A DNA stretch of 41,853 nt, taken from positions 1 to 41,853 of the forward strand of contig JAQUUX010000020.1 in NCBI GenBank assembly GCA_028693705.1, given 5' to 3'. The notes beneath the pieces are model-generated. The model was not told where the DNA came from and searched no databases. It saw only the letters and a program-made list of their open reading frames with translations. The stretch comes from Lachnospiraceae bacterium (GTDB taxonomy: Bacteria; Bacillota; Clostridia; Lachnospirales; Lachnospiraceae). Positions 1-9,456 of the stretch are shown here, piece by piece (position 1 is the first letter of the stretch; the number at the start of each line of letters is the position of its first letter). The translations under genes and the position numbers were made by a program.

Positions 1-136
1 CATCTACCATGATAATTTCGTAATCATCTCCACCATCCAAAATCGGTTGTAACGCTTTTTTCTTCATGTCTTCATATAAGGGTAACAACGCACCTTCATT
101 ATAATAGACTGGAATAATAATACTTATTTTTGCCAT
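1..136 (-). CDS. Family 2 glycosyltransferase, N-terminal fragment
   Basis: Only the first 45 codons lie in the window; the gene runs off the left edge. The translation opens with MAKISIIIPVYYNEG and reaches EIIMVD, the first beta strand and the start of the nucleotide-binding DD region of GT-A family 2 transferases. The start is supported by an AGGTGAGG ribosome site just upstream, in the 18-base gap after asnB. It is the last visible gene of the long minus-strand glycan operon, so it probably adds one sugar in the cytoplasm. Acceptor and donor cannot be judged from this piece. A DPM1/GtrB-like polyprenyl-phosphate transferase is an equally good alternative to a chain-extending enzyme. Confidence 0.8.
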   Translation of the reverse strand, partial: MAKISIIIPVYYNEGALLPLYEDMKKKALQPILDGGDDYEIIMVD

Positions 137-154
137 TTTTATCCCTCACCTTTT

Positions 155-2023
155 CTAACTGTTTTCTTGATACCACTGTTCTGCCATCAGAATATTCCAC
201 AGCAATCTATCATTTTCTTTTGTTTTATGAAAATGATTCCATAATTTTAAAATAACTTTCTGATCCAGATAGCCGTCTTCTGCAAGTTTACTGTGTTCCA
301 GTAAATCAGAAGCCCATATACTTGTTTCTCCTTCTGACAGCCATTTTTTCAATGGTACAGAAAATCCTTTTTTGGGACGATCCAACATCGTCTTTGGTAC
401 ATATTGATACAGAATATCTTTTAATATCTTTTTGCTGATGCCATCTCTGTATTTATAAGCAGATGGTATTCTCCAAGCAAATTCCACTACATCTCTGTCC
501 AGCATGGGAACACGATTTTCCAGAGAAACCGCCATTCCGGCACGATCTACTTTTACCAAAATGTCATCTGGATGATAATCCAGCATATCTCGTAACTGCA
601 TTTCTGTGTAAACATCACTCAGAATTGCATGGTATTTTGAAAGCTCAGGTAATGCAACATCCGGTACCAGGTGATTCACATAATCACTCTGACGGTTACA
701 CACTGCCTCCTGCAGTTGAGCTATGTCTACCGCTTTCAAACATTCACTTCCTCGAAATACGGTATTATTGATCTTACAAGGCAAATATCCTGCTACATTT
801 CCTGCCACATTTCTAAGTGACTTTGGCACCCTGGAAAGTTTCTGCCATAATGCTTCGCTCTTCCAATAATTGCTATATCCGCAAAACAGCTCATCCCCTG
901 CATCTCCACTTAAAGAAACAGTCACCTTACTTCTGGCCAGTTTACTTACAAAATAGGTAGGTATCATGGAAGAATCTCCAAAAGGCTCTGCAAAATAATA
1001 AGGCATCTTTGGAATTGCTTCTATCAGTTCTTTTTCTGATAAATATAGCTCTGTGTGATCTGTTCCCAGATGCTCTGCAATTTCTTTGGCAAACTGCGCT
1101 TCATTATATTTGGGATCGTCAAAACCAATGGTAAATGTTTTAACCGGTTCTTTAGAAATCTTCTGCATCAAAGATACTATCAACGGACTATCTATACCAC
1201 CGGAAAGGAATGCACCAAATGGTACATCTGCGATCATCTGTCCTCTAATAGAATCAGTCAGTAATCGCTCCAGTTCTTCTCTGGCTTCTTCTTCCGAACC
1301 TGTAAATGGATTTCGTTCTCCTTCTAATGCTGCCTCTTCCATAGACCAGTAAGATTCCGTCACATACTCCTGAAAAGGTACCTTCATCGTCAGAATTTCG
1401 CCCGGTTTTACTTTGTAAATACCTTCATAAATAGAAAGCGGTGCCGGAATATAGCAATAACGCATAAACTGCGCCAATGCATCGCGATTGATTTCACCGG
1501 TAAATCCCGGCAGTTCCCGAAACAATGCCGGATCTGAAGCAAATGCAAAGTATCCGTTTACAAAACCATAATATAACGGCTTTTCTCCCACCCTATCACG
1601 CAACAAAGAAAGTGTCTTTTCCTGCTTGTCATACAATGCAATAGCAAACATGCCCTTGCACATGGAAATAGCCTTTTTTACCCCATAGGCTTCAAATGCT
1701 TCCAACAGGATTTCAGTATCAGAGGTTCCTCTAAACGCCGTCACATGACCTTCTGCCAGCAATTTATCTCTTACTTCAGAAGCGTTATAAATTTCACCAT
1801 TGTAGCAGATCACAAAACGTCCTGATGCGGAGTGCATAGGCTGCGCTCCTGTTTCAGTTAAGTCCACAATGGACAAACGTCTATGTCCAAAAGTCCATCC
1901 AGAATTTTCATCCAGCCAGTAATCACCGGCATCCGGCCCCCTGTGAAGCATCCTGGCATTCATGGCTGAAATGACAGCAACTCGGTCTATTGTGTTATTA
2001 CAAAATCCTGCTATTCCACACAT
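155..2023 (-). CDS. asnB: Asparagine synthase-like glutamine amidotransferase
   Basis: 622 residues, the normal length for AsnB. The chain starts MCGIAGF, so Cys2 becomes the N-terminal nucleophile of the class II glutaminase domain (about 2-220, with RGT/SDTE and YNGEIYN motifs). The ATP-pyrophosphatase synthetase domain carries SGGIDS at 274-279. The family moves ammonia from glutamine to an adenylated carboxylate, classically aspartate. The start has GAGGAG five bases upstream, and one base separates it from the preceding gene. Sitting inside a glycan operon with hexuronate-forming enzymes (10773-9457 and 6597-5623), it could amidate a uronic acid, as proposed for WbpS of Pseudomonas O-antigen loci. 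That role is inference; ordinary asparagine synthesis is not excluded. Confidence 0.93.
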   Translation of the reverse strand: MCGIAGFCNNTIDRVAVISAMNARMLHRGPDAGDYWLDENSGWTFGHRRLSIVDLTETGAQPMHSASGRFVICYNGEIYNASEVRDKLLAEGHVTAFRGTSDTEILLEAFEAYGVKKAISMCKGMFAIALYDKQEKTLSLLRDRVGEKPLYYGFVNGYFAFASDPALFRELPGFTGEINRDALAQFMRYCYIPAPLSIYEGIYKVKPGEILTMKVPFQEYVTESYWSMEEAALEGERNPFTGSEEEAREELERLLTDSIRGQMIADVPFGAFLSGGIDSPLIVSLMQKISKEPVKTFTIGFDDPKYNEAQFAKEIAEHLGTDHTELYLSEKELIEAIPKMPYYFAEPFGDSSMIPTYFVSKLARSKVTVSLSGDAGDELFCGYSNYWKSEALWQKLSRVPKSLRNVAGNVAGYLPCKINNTVFRGSECLKAVDIAQLQEAVCNRQSDYVNHLVPDVALPELSKYHAILSDVYTEMQLRDMLDYHPDDILVKVDRAGMAVSLENRVPMLDRDVVEFAWRIPSAYKYRDGISKKILKDILYQYVPKTMLDRPKKGFSVPLKKWLSEGETSIWASDLLEHSKLAEDGYLDQKVILKLWNHFHKTKENDRLLWNILMAEQWYQENS

Positions 2024-2024
2024 A

Positions 2025-3746
2025 TTACTCCTCTAATTGGTATACAGTACAATAATCATACTCTGTTTTTTGATACCCTTTTTCATTTAACTGATCAATC
2101 ATCCAGCCTTCCTGTGGATTTTGCTTAGATAAATGTGTCAAAATTGGTGATGATCCCTTAGTTACCATGACATATGTCGGGAATTTTTCCGGAAATTCAT
2201 GATAGTATTTTTCTAAAACCGGACTAGTCAACGCTATTCTCCACGCTGTGGGAGCTCCGTTTTTTGCCTCAGTGAACATATAAAGCATAGGTATATTTTT
2301 TGTAAAATAAACTCTATCGCTTTCGTCTACGTCCTTTTGAAGCAAATCATAGTAAAAGTCATATGCTTCTTTATCAGTCTCTGTTGTATATAAATATTTT
2401 GCCGGTCCATTTGTAATTTGCTGTGTTTGTGCCGATAATACATCTTCTCTGTATACATCTATAAAACGTGTTCTTACCATCATTAGATATGTGATTCCCA
2501 CCATCAAAACAAATACACATATTGCGCTAAAGTTAAATTTGCTTCGTAAAGATATTTCTTCTGCCCTGTTGATTTCAAGGAATTCCATTGAAATTGGTAT
2601 TGCAATAACTGTTAACAGCATATAACAATTTACTGTTCCTGGTAATCCAGTATTTGATGCAAATGTAGTTGCAATACCAAATACAATACCCATTCCAATA
2701 AACAGCCAATACCTTTTTCCTTCAATTAATATCATTATTTCCAAAGCAACAAATGCTATATAAATCGGTAAAAATACCGGGTCTACATTCTGTAATTTTA
2801 ACATAGATAGTCCAAAGAACATCGTCCATAGTAAAACATTAACCCATTTCTGTCTCTCAGTTGTAACATTTTTTCTTGTAATTCTCCATGCAATAGATAC
2901 TAGCAAGATAAAAAGCAATCCATTTATTCGAGCTTTTCCCAATGTATAAAACTGACTAAATGAAATCAATAATGTTTCAAGAACCGGTTTTGCCGGATTT
3001 TCTGGATCCTTTAACACATTAGGTAAATACTTAAATATATCTGTAAAAGAAGATGTTCCCAATACCCACAAGACGAAAAATGTCAATGATATAGCAATAC
3101 CAACCGTTACATATAACCATATTTTCTTATAGTTATTATTTTTATTAAAAATAATAACTATTGTTACAATTAGAAAAAATACCGCCATATAGGGACTACA
3201 TATTGTAGCAATTGCATACAGGATTCCAGCAAAAATGTTTTTCCAATTATTAATCTTATTTTGATTATCATAAATCAAGATTACAAAATATAGCAAGCAC
3301 CCTAATGCAATTGTATTATACGATAAGCTGGCAATATTAAACTTTGTATATGTTAAATAAAGTAATGCACTTACAAAAGAGATTATATCCGGAAATTTCC
3401 CTACATAGTATCTTTTTATAAAAAAGAAAACACGAATTGCTATTGCAGTTTGAAAAAGTAAATAAAGAACCCTAAAGAATAAAATTATTCCATTCATACC
3501 AAAAAATGGACAATATATATACATAAAAGGAAGCAGTAAAATAGATGCCATTTGTGTGGGCAGCCAGTCTTCTACCATAAACATGTCTCCCTGATAGAAT
3601 CTATACGCATTAGCAATATATAGTGACTCATCACTCCAGTCCATTCCGAAAAAAGTTCTAATCAGTAATGCGATAGCCATAACAAGTAAAAGTGAAATAC
3701 AAATACAATATCTGATATTTTCTTTTTTTCTAACAGTCGCTTCCAT
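2025..3746 (-). CDS. Polytopic membrane protein, probable GT-C type glycosyltransferase
   Basis: 573 residues with one N-terminal membrane helix, an extracytoplasmic loop holding an acidic DWSDESLY motif near residues 35-43, then about ten hydrophobic segments. A soluble tail of roughly 130 residues follows, probably outside the cell. This layout and the acidic first loop are typical of GT-C enzymes that use polyprenyl-phosphate sugars, but I recognise no named family. The start lies inside the end of the preceding GT4 gene (17-base overlap) with AGGAGA eight bases upstream. The gene is clearly richer in A/T than its neighbours: the line 3121-3180 has only 6 G/C in 60. That suggests separate acquisition. 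Function is otherwise unknown. Confidence 0.8.
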   Translation of the reverse strand: MEATVRKKENIRYCICISLLLVMAIALLIRTFFGMDWSDESLYIANAYRFYQGDMFMVEDWLPTQMASILLLPFMYIYCPFFGMNGIILFFRVLYLLFQTAIAIRVFFFIKRYYVGKFPDIISFVSALLYLTYTKFNIASLSYNTIALGCLLYFVILIYDNQNKINNWKNIFAGILYAIATICSPYMAVFFLIVTIVIIFNKNNNYKKIWLYVTVGIAISLTFFVLWVLGTSSFTDIFKYLPNVLKDPENPAKPVLETLLISFSQFYTLGKARINGLLFILLVSIAWRITRKNVTTERQKWVNVLLWTMFFGLSMLKLQNVDPVFLPIYIAFVALEIMILIEGKRYWLFIGMGIVFGIATTFASNTGLPGTVNCYMLLTVIAIPISMEFLEINRAEEISLRSKFNFSAICVFVLMVGITYLMMVRTRFIDVYREDVLSAQTQQITNGPAKYLYTTETDKEAYDFYYDLLQKDVDESDRVYFTKNIPMLYMFTEAKNGAPTAWRIALTSPVLEKYYHEFPEKFPTYVMVTKGSSPILTHLSKQNPQEGWMIDQLNEKGYQKTEYDYCTVYQLEE

Positions 3747-4857
3747 TCTTTTCTCTCCTCATATAAAAATCAGTAATTTTTCTTGCCTGCTCCTTCACAT
3801 CATACCCCGCAGCCTGCACTTCTTCCCGGAAATCCCGTCTCTCATTATCTTTCTGTTCCATTACCATTGTTGCCCATTCCTTTGGACTCTTCTCCAATGA
3901 GAAATAAGTTACCAATTCTGTCATGGCAACTTCTCTGGTAACCGCATCTGACACCAGGCATTTCAGACCACTTACCTGGGCTTCTACGATAGTGCCCGGC
4001 AGCCCTTCATAGCGAGATGGGAATACCAGATAATCCATTGCCTGATAATAATCGTTCACATTTGACTGATTACCGGTATAGATAACATCCTCTTCTATTC
4101 CGAGTTCTTTTGCTTTTTCCTTCACGGACCCAAGCAACGGGCCATCTCCTACCAGCAGTAATACTGCTTTTTCCTGTCTTTTCTTCAGTTCAGTGAAAAC
4201 CTCTAACAAAAATTCATGGTTCTTCGCATAGTGAAATCTCCCCACATGCCCGATGACATATCTGTCACATATACCAAGCTTTTCCCGCATTTCTTCTCTT
4301 TTATGTGGATCAAACAGATACATCTCCGTTGGAATGGCATTGGGAAATAATATGATTTTATTTTCTTCTACTGCTTTTTGGCCAAACACTGCCTCTCCTG
4401 CAATAGTGGAACAGGCAAAACAATAATCTACTTTCCCGGAAAGAGATCTGCGCATCCATTTTGTTAATAAGCCCTTCAGCCCCGGATCTGTACCCGCGCT
4501 TCTTGCATGAGCTATGGTTATGGGAACACCTGCCTTCTTTGCAATGGGCTGATAGATACTGCCTGTGCTGGTCATATGTCCATGCACTGCCTGGAATTCC
4601 CTGTGTTCTTTAAAGAACTCTTTCCAGGCTTTTTTATATTCAAAATAGTTTAATACCTTAAAACGCGGCACATGATAAATCCTGCCACCGAGGCTGTTTA
4701 TTTCATCCTCAAAATAGCAATGGTCTGTTGTGTGTATCATAAAGTCAAACTGCACCAGTTCTCTGTCAATGGCACGGTACAAATCCATAATACGACTCTC
4801 CGCCCCGCCAATATCCAGTCTGCCGAGCACATGTAAAACCCGAATTGGATCACTCAT
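3730..4857 (-). CDS. Family 4 glycosyltransferase (GT-B)
   Basis: 375 residues, full length for a GT4 enzyme. The N-terminal Rossmann half starts HVLGRLDIGGAESRI, where the glycine-rich loop touches the acceptor or phosphate. The C-terminal half has GHVGRFHYAKNH (about 203-214), VGDGP (236-240) and the EX7E pair at E284 and E292 that binds the nucleotide sugar. Retaining transferases of this class extend lipid-linked glycans on the cytoplasmic face. A GGGG stretch stands about nine bases before the ATG. The 3' end overlaps the next membrane protein gene, so the two are probably translationally coupled. Donor and linkage are unknown. Confidence 0.9.
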   Translation of the reverse strand: MSDPIRVLHVLGRLDIGGAESRIMDLYRAIDRELVQFDFMIHTTDHCYFEDEINSLGGRIYHVPRFKVLNYFEYKKAWKEFFKEHREFQAVHGHMTSTGSIYQPIAKKAGVPITIAHARSAGTDPGLKGLLTKWMRRSLSGKVDYCFACSTIAGEAVFGQKAVEENKIILFPNAIPTEMYLFDPHKREEMREKLGICDRYVIGHVGRFHYAKNHEFLLEVFTELKKRQEKAVLLLVGDGPLLGSVKEKAKELGIEEDVIYTGNQSNVNDYYQAMDYLVFPSRYEGLPGTIVEAQVSGLKCLVSDAVTREVAMTELVTYFSLEKSPKEWATMVMEQKDNERRDFREEVQAAGYDVKEQARKITDFYMRREKNGSDC

Positions 4858-4878
4858 CTTATTAACCCCGTAGATTGT

Positions 4879-5622
4879 TTAGTGTGACATTCCTTTTACA
4901 AGCCAGAACTTTAATTTAGCCAGCAAAAATTCTTTCAGATTCCCCACACTGCTTCGTTTTACAGCTTCCTGTTCCATTAATTTGCCATAAGAGATCAATT
5001 GATTCTTATGCTCTGCAAACAGCTTTTCATAATAGGCAAAGTCTTCCTCTTTCATTTCATTTACATGAAAGACCAGCGTAGTCCAGCCATCTCTATCCGG
5101 CTGTATGCTCTGGCTTCTTTTATAGGATATTGGTAAAAATGTAAGACCCTCTCTTTGAAAAGGTGCCTTATCAAAACCATCTGTCACATAGTGAAATCCC
5201 AGTTTTTTCAAACATTTTAACGTATTCCGATCAAATGCATGAGCCGGTGCCATGAAAATATCTGTTGTGATACCATGCTCTTTTAAAATATTCTGTCCTG
5301 CCTGCAGTTTTTGGAATTGCTCCTGTTCCGGCAATCCTGCATATTCCGAAAAATTATTCAGAGGAAACATACCGCCTTTATTGGTTACATAGAGATGATT
5401 AAATCCATGCTGTGCCATGACCCAGCCCTTTTTCCGCCATTCTTTTATCAGTTCCCAGAAGTTATCTCTATTAGGCTGTTTCTTTAACTTAGGATCTTCA
5501 TTCTGCGGCACAATACCAAGTAAGGGACAAACCTGGCAGGTATCCAGCAATGCCTTAAACCTGTCAAACTTGTCCCAATCCATATCTGCAGTTATATCGT
5601 CCAAGCGAATTGCAAGTTTCAT
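4879..5622 (-). CDS. Polysaccharide deacetylase-like protein (DUF2334 type)
   Basis: 247 residues, no signal peptide. Near the N-terminus is RLDDIT, the metal-binding Asp pair of the NodB-like fold. QHGFNH follows near residue 76 (HxxxH-like) and MAPAHAFD near residue 124. This is the motif order of DUF2334/NodB-like carbohydrate esterases, which remove N-acetyl groups. With no export signal it would act on a cytoplasmic nucleotide- or lipid-linked sugar. The ATG follows directly after the epimerase stop codon (TAA then ATG), with GGGAGA about eight bases upstream. Substrate is unknown; the neighbouring HexNAc-converting enzymes make an N-acetyl sugar likely. Confidence 0.8.
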   Translation of the reverse strand: MKLAIRLDDITADMDWDKFDRFKALLDTCQVCPLLGIVPQNEDPKLKKQPNRDNFWELIKEWRKKGWVMAQHGFNHLYVTNKGGMFPLNNFSEYAGLPEQEQFQKLQAGQNILKEHGITTDIFMAPAHAFDRNTLKCLKKLGFHYVTDGFDKAPFQREGLTFLPISYKRSQSIQPDRDGWTTLVFHVNEMKEEDFAYYEKLFAEHKNQLISYGKLMEQEAVKRSSVGNLKEFLLAKLKFWLVKGMSH

Positions 5623-6597
5623 TTAAAGATTCTCCCTGTACCAGTCAATTGCCAGTGCAATACCCTTTTCAAAACTGTAATCCGGAGCATAACCCAAAAG
5701 TTCTTTTGCTTTACTGATGTCCGCATTGGAATGCTTAATATCTCCGGCTCTATCCGGGCCGAAATGCGGTTCTACATCTTTGCCTAATGCTTTACATAAG
5801 TCATAATAAATATCAATGAGATATTCTCTTCCGCCATATGCAATATTAAATGCATTTCCGGCTGCCTCTGATGGTGCCAGACATGCTTTCAGATTGGCTT
5901 CCACTACATTTTCAATATAAGTAAAGTCTCTGGACTGTTTTCCGTCTCCGTTAATGGTAGGCACTTCCCCATCCAGTAACTGCTTGATGAACTTTGGAAT
6001 AACTGCCGCGTAGGCACCGTTAGGATCCTGTCTTCTGCCAAACACATTAAAATAACGCATAGCGTAGGTATCCAGACCATACAGCTTCTTATATAACTTA
6101 CCATATTCTTCATCTACTCTTTTCGTCAGTGCATAAGGACTTAACAGATTGCCTTCCTGCCCTTCCTTCTTTGGTAATACCGGATGATCTCCATAAACAG
6201 AAGAACTGGAAGCAAATACGAATTTCTTTACACCATTTTGTCTGGCGGCTTCCATCATATTCAGAGTACCCCGGATATTGATCTCCTCATACAAAAGAGG
6301 CATCTCGATACTCCTTGGTACACTGCCCCAGGCTGCCTGGTTCAGTACATAATCCACACCTTTACAGGCCTCCATGCAGGTATCCAGGTCTCTGATATCC
6401 CCTTTGATAAAAGTGTAATTATCCCTATCAATAAACAGATCTATATTTTCCTGTTTTCCTGTTGACAGATTATCCAGACATCTGACCTGGTATCCCATAT
6501 CAGAGATCACTTCACACAGATTAGAACCTATGAAACCCGCTCCCCCGGTTACAAGAAATACACTGTCTTTATTAAACTTCAAATCCTGATATCCCAT
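5623..6597 (-). CDS. tviC: UDP-HexNAc(A) C4-epimerase, WbpP/TviC type
   Basis: 324 residues, an extended SDR. The NAD-binding loop GGAGFIGS is at 18-25, the Ser motif SSSVYGD at 131-137, and YALTK at 155-159 gives the catalytic Tyr155 and Lys159. The 15 or so residues before the Rossmann fold resemble WbpP/TviC epimerases, which convert UDP-GlcNAc or UDP-GlcNAcA to the galacto form. With the 6-dehydrogenase at 10773-9457 it would give UDP-GalNAcA, as in Vi-antigen synthesis. I place the start at 6597 because CAGGAGAG lies eight bases upstream. An ATG at 6618 overlaps the previous stop (ATGA) but has no ribosome site; it would add seven residues. Exact substrate is inferred. Confidence 0.88.
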   Translation of the reverse strand: MGYQDLKFNKDSVFLVTGGAGFIGSNLCEVISDMGYQVRCLDNLSTGKQENIDLFIDRDNYTFIKGDIRDLDTCMEACKGVDYVLNQAAWGSVPRSIEMPLLYEEINIRGTLNMMEAARQNGVKKFVFASSSSVYGDHPVLPKKEGQEGNLLSPYALTKRVDEEYGKLYKKLYGLDTYAMRYFNVFGRRQDPNGAYAAVIPKFIKQLLDGEVPTINGDGKQSRDFTYIENVVEANLKACLAPSEAAGNAFNIAYGGREYLIDIYYDLCKALGKDVEPHFGPDRAGDIKHSNADISKAKELLGYAPDYSFEKGIALAIDWYRENL

Positions 6598-6614
6598 TAT
6601 TTTTCTCTCCTGTT

Positions 6615-7988
6615 TCATCCATAACTCTTACCGGATATTCTTTGTCTATAGATTTCCCTGCATAGAAGAAGTATCCCCAGATAAAAGAACGGCATATTAT
6701 AAAATACATATCTTGCCCAGCACTCAATCATCAGTGAAGTGGCAAATACGGTACCACATATGGCGATGAATACTGTAACCATAAACCTGGCTGCCAGGCT
6801 GTTCTTATCCTGTCTGATACACACTAATGTCATGACCAGTGCCAGCAAATATACAAAAACAGTATACCAATTTAAAACCGGATGCACAACTGCAACCGTG
6901 CGGATAAATCCCACCAAAGCCACTACAATATAGTTCACAAGCCATGGTCCAAAACATTCCGGCAATAACAGCTTCATCATCTCTGTTGCGGTCTTATCTG
7001 CCTCTACACGATACAAGGTATAATTAGAAATATCTATTCCATTTGCTTCCAGATACGGCTGTACATTGGCTTCAAAGTGATCATAGTTAATGGTGTCATG
7101 GCAGGCTTCATAATAGCTTTCCAGCCCTATGATACCCGGTTCTGCGAAATCATCCAGCAGTTTGTTTTCCTTCATGCCATCATACATGGTATAAAACAGC
7201 TGTTGTAATGCAGGATCTGCAATTGCCTCGCCGTCCTCTCTGTCTGCTACGTAGAGGACATTGCACACCATATTGGCAGGTCCCAAGGCTTTTCCGGTAT
7301 ACATACCGTTGACTGCCAGATTATAGCCTGAGCCAATCACATTGTTTACCAGAAACACCAGTACAAATGCTGCAAATGCCAGTCCGGTTTGTTTCCACTG
7401 TCTGCCTGCTGCAAATCTGCATATCAGCACCAGTGTGGTCAGTATAATAGCGACCATCATCTGCCCCCTGAACTGGCACATCAACAGTGTAATCAGATGA
7501 GCCTGCAGCACATACTTCCATATTTTCTCTTTTTCATACAGCAGTCTTGTCAACGGTATCATATAGAAAAAGAAAAGTGAAAGCGCTATTCCTTCCGCCA
7601 TCACCGTATCAGTTAACACCAGGTGGGTATTTGATCCCAGAGGCGTCATCATATGAGGAACCAGGAGCAGGCCTGTAGTCAGCACTGCTCCCAATCCTGT
7701 TTTCCAGATATTCCGATATACAAAATCAGAAAAAGCATACACAGAAATTGCCGCCAGTATATTCTGAAAAATTGCAACGGCATCGATCCAGAAATCGCCG
7801 AATACATTATAGCATAGACGAACAAAGGTAGCATATCCCGGCTCTCTGATCACGTTCATCACATAATAGGAATACCAGTCATCACTGGCTCTTTTCTCAC
7901 CCACAAGATACAGGAGAAGAAAAACTATGCCTACTGCTATTATAATCCCATATTCTGTTTTATCTCTCCTGACTTTATGATCCCTCAA
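6615..7988 (-). CDS. Polytopic membrane protein, possible GT-C glycosyltransferase
   Basis: 457 residues, nearly all hydrophobic segments (about ten helices). An acidic motif RASDDWYSYY sits just after the first helix, where GT-C enzymes keep their catalytic acid outside the membrane. A larger loop around residues 235-330 (EANGIDISNYTLYRVEAD and nearby) is probably extracytoplasmic. The start codon is TTG: AGGAG stands seven bases before it, and no in-frame ATG with a ribosome site is available. The stop overlaps an upstream ATG of the epimerase gene. No named family is recognised; the assignment rests on topology and operon context. Confidence 0.72.
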   Translation of the reverse strand: MRDHKVRRDKTEYGIIIAVGIVFLLLYLVGEKRASDDWYSYYVMNVIREPGYATFVRLCYNVFGDFWIDAVAIFQNILAAISVYAFSDFVYRNIWKTGLGAVLTTGLLLVPHMMTPLGSNTHLVLTDTVMAEGIALSLFFFYMIPLTRLLYEKEKIWKYVLQAHLITLLMCQFRGQMMVAIILTTLVLICRFAAGRQWKQTGLAFAAFVLVFLVNNVIGSGYNLAVNGMYTGKALGPANMVCNVLYVADREDGEAIADPALQQLFYTMYDGMKENKLLDDFAEPGIIGLESYYEACHDTINYDHFEANVQPYLEANGIDISNYTLYRVEADKTATEMMKLLLPECFGPWLVNYIVVALVGFIRTVAVVHPVLNWYTVFVYLLALVMTLVCIRQDKNSLAARFMVTVFIAICGTVFATSLMIECWARYVFYNMPFFYLGILLLCREIYRQRISGKSYG

Positions 7989-8026
7989 ATAAAATCTCCT
8001 TATTTTCTACTTTTCTGTATCAGCAC

Positions 8027-9451
8027 TTACATAAATAATAACACATAGAAGATAAACAGTAGTCCCGGCATACACAGACAGTAAACTGCCAGTGACATTT
8101 TCTCTGAAATCTCTGTTTTGCATTCCTTCTGATTACCCGGATAATTCACATACAGCAAATACAGGATCAGTCCCAGTGCTGCTGCATTTAAAACCGGCAT
8201 AATATTAGTCAGAATCGGCAGTTTCTCCACCATCTTCTCACTGAGTCCATCATAGTTCAGATATTTTTCACTGCCAGTCAGACCACTGATCCATGCAATT
8301 ACAGCATTTCTGTTGGTATAAAAAGTGTTCATATTCTGTGGATTATCAAATCCGCCTGTGAGCATCCGACACCAGCTAAGAATCGCCAGCATCAGGAGAC
8401 TGCCGGAACGTTTTTTCGCATCCTGTTCCCCGTTATGACACAATACCACCAGTACGATAAAAGGCACGTATAAAAATGTTCTATAGAAAAAGTTTTCTGT
8501 AAAGAAGCAGACAATCACCATGGATACTGCAATATAATATAGCAGGTAGCTGTTCTTATCAGTCTCTGTATCAGCTTCGCTCTTATGCTCTGCAAAATAT
8601 ACTGCCAGTAACAGTAATGTAATCAAAACTGCTGCAACAGATGCAATCCCCGTTGTGGTCTGGAAAGAAACAAAACCAAACATCTCCTGAAGCATCACCC
8701 AGATATCACGGGAAGCCTGTGCTTTTCCTTCATCATGAAGATAAAGAAGATTGATAGCTACTGTTGGTAAGATGGTGCAAACTGATTTTCCAAGCACCGC
8801 CAGTATATTCTTATTGTCCATTATAAACAGAATTAAAACCGGTAACAGCATGATCGGACAACAGGTAACCGCATACACACACCAGAACAGATACCACTTG
8901 CTGCCCTTCATATACTGATATAAAGCGATGATGAAAAATGTAATATAGACAATCTCATCCTGTCCTGTATAACCAATGGAAAGCAAAAGCTCCGGTGCTG
9001 CCATGATTAGCAGCGCTGCCAGCAAGCCTCTCTCCCTATTTTCTGTTCTATGCAACACAATTTTGTATGAAAAATAGGCGCACAGTCCGGACATGGCAAC
9101 CAGAAACAGTTTCGACCAGCAGATACTGAAAAATCCGGTAATATCCATGTTTCCGCCAAAATAATGGGTTACCCACACCGGCAGATTCCAGATGGACCAG
9201 GGCAGCAGCATGAGGAAATTACCCATGCCATCCCATTCTGCCGCACCTCTTGCATTTATTCCTGCATAGCTGTAATACTCTCCCAGTCTGCCTTCAAACA
9301 AAAGATCCCAGAAATTCACGGACCAGGCCGTCAGTGTCTTGGTATCCATGTAGGAAAAGGTGGTGACCATCAGCAGGATTGTAAATCCAATTATGCCAAT
9401 CAGTCCCATGGTAAGGTAGTCTCTTCTTTTGCTGTTTCCTTGGTTGTTCAT
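8027..9451 (-). CDS. Polytopic membrane protein, possible GT-C glycosyltransferase
   Basis: 474 residues. One helix at about 15-33 is followed by an extracytoplasmic loop with AEWDGMGN (about 71-78), then eight to ten further hydrophobic segments. A loop holds NRNAVIAWISGLTGSEKY near residue 390. The layout fits an undecaprenyl-phosphate-dependent glycosyltransferase or an enzyme that modifies the growing glycan, but no signature identifies it. The ATG lies five bases after the dehydrogenase stop codon. The best ribosome site, GGAG, is about twelve bases away, so expression may depend on coupling. It is paired with the next membrane gene, with only a 38-base gap. Confidence 0.72.
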   Translation of the reverse strand: MNNQGNSKRRDYLTMGLIGIIGFTILLMVTTFSYMDTKTLTAWSVNFWDLLFEGRLGEYYSYAGINARGAAEWDGMGNFLMLLPWSIWNLPVWVTHYFGGNMDITGFFSICWSKLFLVAMSGLCAYFSYKIVLHRTENRERGLLAALLIMAAPELLLSIGYTGQDEIVYITFFIIALYQYMKGSKWYLFWCVYAVTCCPIMLLPVLILFIMDNKNILAVLGKSVCTILPTVAINLLYLHDEGKAQASRDIWVMLQEMFGFVSFQTTTGIASVAAVLITLLLLAVYFAEHKSEADTETDKNSYLLYYIAVSMVIVCFFTENFFYRTFLYVPFIVLVVLCHNGEQDAKKRSGSLLMLAILSWCRMLTGGFDNPQNMNTFYTNRNAVIAWISGLTGSEKYLNYDGLSEKMVEKLPILTNIMPVLNAAALGLILYLLYVNYPGNQKECKTEISEKMSLAVYCLCMPGLLFIFYVLLFM

Positions 9452-9456
9452 ATTTT

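Noticed and set aside
3730-3746. Frameshift at the overlap of the GT4 and membrane protein genes
   Set aside because: Both proteins have complete family-like ends and the overlap contains a good ribosome site; it is ordinary coupling.
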